Shown here: positions 23,236 through 25,715 of the stretch, one piece after another
How positions within the stretch are numbered: position 1 is the stretch's first letter
Layout: every line of letters begins with the position of its first letter
Assembly (NCBI GenBank): GCA_965145485.1
Contig: CBCTCU010000038.1
Coordinates: 1 to 25,715 of the forward strand
Direction: 5' to 3'
Length of the DNA: 25,715 nt
Source of the DNA: CABQCM01 sp965145485
GTDB taxonomy: Bacteria; Bacillota; Clostridia; Oscillospirales; Acutalibacteraceae
Notes under the pieces: generated by a model
Database searches by the model: none
What the model was told of the DNA's origin: nothing
What the model saw: the letters and a program-made list of their open reading frames with translations, nothing else
Position numbers and translations under genes: made by a program

Positions 23236-23366
23236 ACTTTGTCATCGGTCTTTTGCTCGGCGGTTGTATTGCCGCAGTGATTTTGTGCTGTGTGCAGGTA
23301 AACCGAATCACCGAATATGAGCAGAAAATCTATAGGCTCAATAAAAAGCTGAATAATCGAGATTAA
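23229..23366 (+). CDS. DUF3789-like membrane micro-protein
   Basis: A 45-residue protein: one hydrophobic helix (MLNFVIGLLLGGCIAAVILC) followed by a short charged tail (NRITEYEQKIYRLNKKL). This matches the pattern of DUF3789, small single-pass membrane proteins common in clostridial ICEs; their role is unknown. ATG 23229 is eight bases after GAGGTG and overlaps the methyltransferase remnant's end. Being between that remnant and the adenine methylase, it probably belongs to a conserved methylase module. Confidence 0.75.
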   Translation: MLNFVIGLLLGGCIAAVILCCVQVNRITEYEQKIYRLNKKLNNRD

Positions 23367-23370
23367 AAAT

Positions 23371-23446
23371 GAGGTCGTTTTGCGTGTATGGAATTCCGTA
23401 CATGGAAAACGGCCTCGTTTGTTTTCTGCGGAAATTCATACACGCA
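23371..23446 (+). promoter_or_regulatory. Mutually exclusive hairpins before the adenine methylase gene (attenuator-like)
   Basis: Structure A: 23371-23381 pairs with 23406-23416 (11 pairs, one G-U), with an internal palindrome around GAATTC, followed by a T-rich stretch GTTTGTTTT; this resembles a terminator. Structure B: 23381-23390 pairs perfectly with 23437-23446 (TGCGTGTATG with CATACACGCA), extendable inward. B uses bases buried in A's loop, and A's 3' arm lies in B's loop, so A nests in B's loop only partly; the inner palindrome of A cannot form with B. Confidence 0.5.
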
Positions 23447-23448
23447 GA

Positions 23449-23467
23449 CGCCTCCGCAAAGGAGGTG
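23449..23467 (+). promoter_or_regulatory. Hairpin that buries the ribosome binding site of the adenine methylase gene
   Basis: CCTCC (23451-23455) pairs perfectly with GGAGG (23461-23465) around the loop GCAAA. One G-U and one C-G pair extend it. GGAGG, with the following TGATC, is the only Shine-Dalgarno sequence for the methylase, so this stem would block ribosome access unless opened. Confidence 0.6.
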
Positions 23468-23474
23468 ATCAACA

Positions 23475-24341
23475 ATTAACAGCTTTATGGCTTGGGTAGG
23501 CGGTAAGAAAGCCCTTCGGGACGAAATTCTTGCCCGTTTTCCGCTGGACTACAAGAGATATATCGAAGTGTTCGGAGGCGCGGGCTGGGTGCTGTTTCAC
23601 AAACCGCCCGGAAACGATTTTGAAGTGTTCAATGATTTCAACGGAAACCTTGTCAATCTGTACCGGTGTGTGCGGGAGCAGCCGGAAAAACTCTGCGGCG
23701 AACTGCGGTATCTGCTCAACTCCCGCCTTGATTTTGAATATATGAAGCAGATGCTTCATTCGCAGGCAGTTTTGCCCGATGTGCGCAGAGCCGCTTATTA
23801 CTATGCGCTGATCCGATACAGCTATGCCGCCGGAACCACCACCTTCGGCAGTCAGCCCCACGCCATGTGGAACAATTTCCCCCTGATCGAAGCGGCGGCG
23901 TGCAGGTTGCAGAAGGTCATTGTTGAGAACAAGGACTGTGTAAAGCTCATTTCACAATATGACCGACCAGAGAGCTTCTTTTATTGCGATCCGCCGTATT
24001 ATCAGGCAGATCAGTACTATGAAGCGGTGTCCGCCGACGGTTTTGACCATCAGGGACTTGCCGAAGCGCTGTTCTCTATAAAAGGAAAATTCCTGCTTTC
24101 CTATAACGACTGCGAATTTATCCGAGAGCTTTATACCCGCCCCGGCATCGTGATTGAGGGAACGACAAGGCTTTCCAATATCGCACAGAGATACGATAAC
24201 GGAAAGCAGTACCCGGAACTTTTGATCTCCAATTACGACACCACCGAGTTTGCCCGATCCTGTATTCAGCTTACGCTGTTTAACGGACTTGACACGCAGG
24301 AAATCTTAAATGAAAGGATATTATACAATGGAACGATATGA
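23475..24341 (+). CDS. DNA adenine methylase, D12 class (Dam-like N6-adenine methyltransferase)
   Basis: It transfers a methyl group from SAM to N6 of adenine in a short DNA site. Motif I-like FGGAGWV (about 33-39) and catalytic DPPYY (about 172-176) mark it as a D12-class enzyme; the opening WVGGKKALRDEI is the usual N-terminal SAM-site strand. The site recognised is unknown. Relatives, as I recall, start MNSFI-x-WVGGKK; here the frame reads ATT-AAC-AGC-TTT-ATG, so an ATT start at 23475, nine bases after GGAGG, would restore that form (288 residues). The first ATG is 23487, 21 bases from GGAGG (284 residues). It lies in an ICE module beside a truncated cytosine methylase and two AbrB-like genes. 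It probably protects the element or controls it, rather than doing mismatch repair. Confidence 0.85.
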   Translation: MNSFMAWVGGKKALRDEILARFPLDYKRYIEVFGGAGWVLFHKPPGNDFEVFNDFNGNLVNLYRCVREQPEKLCGELRYLLNSRLDFEYMKQMLHSQAVLPDVRRAAYYYALIRYSYAAGTTTFGSQPHAMWNNFPLIEAAACRLQKVIVENKDCVKLISQYDRPESFFYCDPPYYQADQYYEAVSADGFDHQGLAEALFSIKGKFLLSYNDCEFIRELYTRPGIVIEGTTRLSNIAQRYDNGKQYPELLISNYDTTEFARSCIQLTLFNGLDTQEILNERILYNGTI

Positions 24342-24579
24342 ATTTGAAATGATCCCCGTACCTGCAGAGGCGCTGGCTGCTGCGGGAATTACTCCCGGTG
24401 TAACGGTGGAAGCGTTTGCAGACGGCAGCCGCATCGTCATTCAGAAGGCGCCGGAGGATGACTTTTGCGAGGCGTATAACGAGGATTGCGAGGGCTGTCC
24501 TTATTGCTGCCCCTGCTGCGGCGAATGCCTGAAAGAGCAGATGAACGAATGCTTCGGAAAGGATGATGGCGATGAGTAA
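24328..24579 (+). CDS. Small AbrB/MazE-like protein with a dense C-terminal cysteine cluster
   Basis: An 83-residue protein starting at ATG 24328 nine bases after AAAGGA, overlapping the methylase end by 14 bases. An in-frame ATG at 24310 is less well placed. The first 45 residues (RYEFEMIPVPAEALAAAGITPG, VEAFADGSRIVI) resemble swapped-hairpin AbrB-type domains. The C-terminus packs eight cysteines into roughly 25 residues (DFCEAYNEDCEGCPYCC, PCCGECL, NECF), suggesting zinc or iron-sulfur binding. It is likely a metal-linked regulator or accessory factor; no function is proven. It overlaps the next gene by eight bases. Confidence 0.75.
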   Translation: MERYEFEMIPVPAEALAAAGITPGVTVEAFADGSRIVIQKAPEDDFCEAYNEDCEGCPYCCPCCGECLKEQMNECFGKDDGDE

Positions 24580-24922
24580 GCTGTACCGTATTCTCGGCAA
24601 GCGTGGAAGAATTACGATTCCCTATGAAATCAGACAGCGTGTCGGCTTTCAGTATAACGATGTGCTGTCCTTTACCGAGACTTCGGATGGACGCACAGTC
24701 ATGGTGAAACGAGAGAAAATCTGCGATAACTGCAAAGGAACACGGTCTGCTGCCGATAAGCAGGCGGACGGCATCAACAAGGTCAGCACCGGCGGCAAAG
24801 ACGCTATTCTCGATCAGATCAGCACAAACCATCCTTTACACAGTAAGATTATGAACTACTACAATTCCATTGCGGCAAGCGTACAGACCCATTCCAAAGT
24901 GCCGAGCTTCAGTTATACATAG
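24572..24922 (+). CDS. AbrB/SpoVT-type DNA-binding protein with an atypical C-terminus
   Basis: A 116-residue protein, with ATG 24572 preferred (eight bases after AAAGGA). Residues 1-50 form a clear swapped-hairpin AbrB domain: LYRILGKRGRITIPYEIRQRVGF then VLSFTETSDGRTVMVKRE. CDNC follows, as in relatives. From about residue 62 the sequence changes (GKDAILDQISTNHPLHSKIM, then NYYNSIAASVQTHSKVPSFSYT), and I do not know this part from AbrB proteins; the gene may be a fusion made at a module junction. The stop lies four bases from the convergent relaxase stop. It probably regulates the methylase module as a dimer on DNA (inference). Confidence 0.8.
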   Translation: MSKLYRILGKRGRITIPYEIRQRVGFQYNDVLSFTETSDGRTVMVKREKICDNCKGTRSAADKQADGINKVSTGGKDAILDQISTNHPLHSKIMNYYNSIAASVQTHSKVPSFSYT

Positions 24923-24926
24923 AAAA

Positions 24927-25715
24927 TCATCTCCTTCCTGGGGGAGCCGCCCGGCCCTGCTCCGGCTCCTGGCGGGCTTTCTCATCCTTGCCGGAGACTT
25001 CTTCACGGGCGGCCTGTATCTTATCCTTGATGGAAGTGGAGCGCAGGGCAATATCCTCGCACAGCTTCACCTCCCGGCGCAGCTCCTTGATCTGCGCAGA
25101 AAGTTCGGAGATCTCAGCCCGGATGTGCTCCTGCTGGGCAGGGTCGGCCAGCACTGCCTTGGTGCGAAGTTTCCGGTACAGGCTTTTCCTCTGTTCCGTT
25201 ATGCTTGAGAGCCGAGATTTCAAATCGAATTGATAGTCATTGAGCTGCTCCAGGGTGTCAATGCGGTGGCGGGAAAGAAGGCGGGCTTCATCGGTAAGCT
25301 CCTGCGCCCGGATCAAATCCTCCCGCAGTGCATGAGGCACCCGCCTGGGCGGGCGGTTCTGCCTTTGGGGGAATACCCCCAGCAGATAGCAATAGTGAAA
25401 GTAGAGGGCGCGGAACCCCGTCACCTTTTTGGCCTGTTTCAAATCCCCGTGGAGCCTGCACCGCAGCGGCTCCGGCCTATGCTCCCGCTGGGGGCGGCGC
25501 TGGGCTAAAATCCGCTTGCGGATGTTCTCCATAGAGTAGTCCTCGCCAAAGTTGCGCATGAGCTTGCGCCCACGGGGATAACCCATCGGACGAACCGTGA
25601 TGTCCTTGCCCACCTTGATGTCATAGCCCATCTGCCGCAGACGATAAAAAAACTGCCGTTCCGTCATAGACTGGCGGATGGCAGTATCCACATCGGCTTT
25701 GATGAGGGAGAGATA
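24927..25715 (-). CDS. Relaxase/mobilization protein, C-terminal part (5' end outside the window)
   Basis: The leftward frame is open to the right edge; 262 residues are visible. The segment IKADVDTAIRQSMTERQFFYRLRQMGYDIKVGKDITVRP has the usual look of the region after the nuclease domain in Tn1549/CTn-type relaxases, in short pieces KADVDTAI, ERQFFYRLRQMGY and TVRPMGY. Then come the GYPRGRKLMRNFGEDY region, basic stretches, and long coiled coil (about 150-245) ending in a Pro/Arg-rich tail. The catalytic Tyr and HUH motif would be upstream, beyond the edge. Relaxases nick oriT and lead the strand into the recipient. It converges on the AbrB-like gene with a four-base gap. Confidence 0.82.
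   Translation of the reverse strand, partial: YLSLIKADVDTAIRQSMTERQFFYRLRQMGYDIKVGKDITVRPMGYPRGRKLMRNFGEDYSMENIRKRILAQRRPQREHRPEPLRCRLHGDLKQAKKVTGFRALYFHYCYLLGVFPQRQNRPPRRVPHALREDLIRAQELTDEARLLSRHRIDTLEQLNDYQFDLKSRLSSITEQRKSLYRKLRTKAVLADPAQQEHIRAEISELSAQIKELRREVKLCEDIALRSTSIKDKIQAAREEVSGKDEKARQEPEQGRAAPPGRR

Noticed and set aside
24836..25051. Minus-strand frame overlapping the relaxase end
   Set aside because: It is mostly the relaxase coding strand in another frame, without a recognisable family; no ribosome binding site was identified for it.

Overview
The window looks like chromosomal DNA from a GC-rich, low-branching Clostridia (Oscillospirales/Ruminococcaceae-like) species. The support is the Gram-positive gene order SRP RNA-dnaX-ybaB-recR, a DUF1934-argS pair, strong AGGAGG-type ribosome binding sites, frequent TTG/GTG starts, a sporulation-type site-2 protease tail, and a polysaccharide deacetylase of the Firmicutes type. 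No CRISPR array, rRNA gene or insertion sequence was seen.

Bases 1-17.5 kb are ordinary GC-rich core genome. The left edge holds the end of an M50 protease. Next comes a leftward operon of RNA/protein methyltransferases (prmA, trmN6-like, rsmI), a leftward membrane-anchored polysaccharide deacetylase, and leftward nagA. nagA is divided from a rightward sugar-nucleotidyltransferase-like gene by back-to-back promoters. Then, all rightward: an SDR reductase, mnmA, DUF1934, argS, a homocysteine S-methyltransferase-family gene, the SRP RNA, dnaX, ybaB, recR, smpB and a cytosolic esterase.

Around 17.55-18.1 kb the character changes. A perfect TTGACA-17-TATAAT promoter drives a long leader, a tRNA-Ala(CGC) and a terminator, followed by two more strong terminators. 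From 18.1 kb to the right edge the DNA is less GC-rich and carries accessory genes of the kind found in integrative and conjugative elements (ICEs) of gut Clostridia. These are a cysteine-rich protein, a run of closely packed uncharacterised genes (one ArdA-like), a HipA-like kinase with its own promoter and dyad operators, and the tail of a C5-cytosine methyltransferase. Then come a DUF3789 micro-protein, a DNA adenine methylase, two small AbrB-like proteins, and, convergent, the C-terminal part of a relaxase. I read this as one end of an ICE or mobilizable element, possibly inserted at the tRNA-Ala gene; no integrase or second att copy lies in the window, so the insertion site is inferred.

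The most unusual signals are in the element: (1) the leader of the adenine methylase, which combines two mutually exclusive hairpins, a hairpin that buries the ribosome binding site and an apparent ATT start codon; (2) the HipA-like kinase without a HipB partner, behind nested inverted repeats; (3) a GCTTCAAAC motif placed three times at terminators that border modules; (4) a small AbrB-like protein whose C-terminal half looks foreign.
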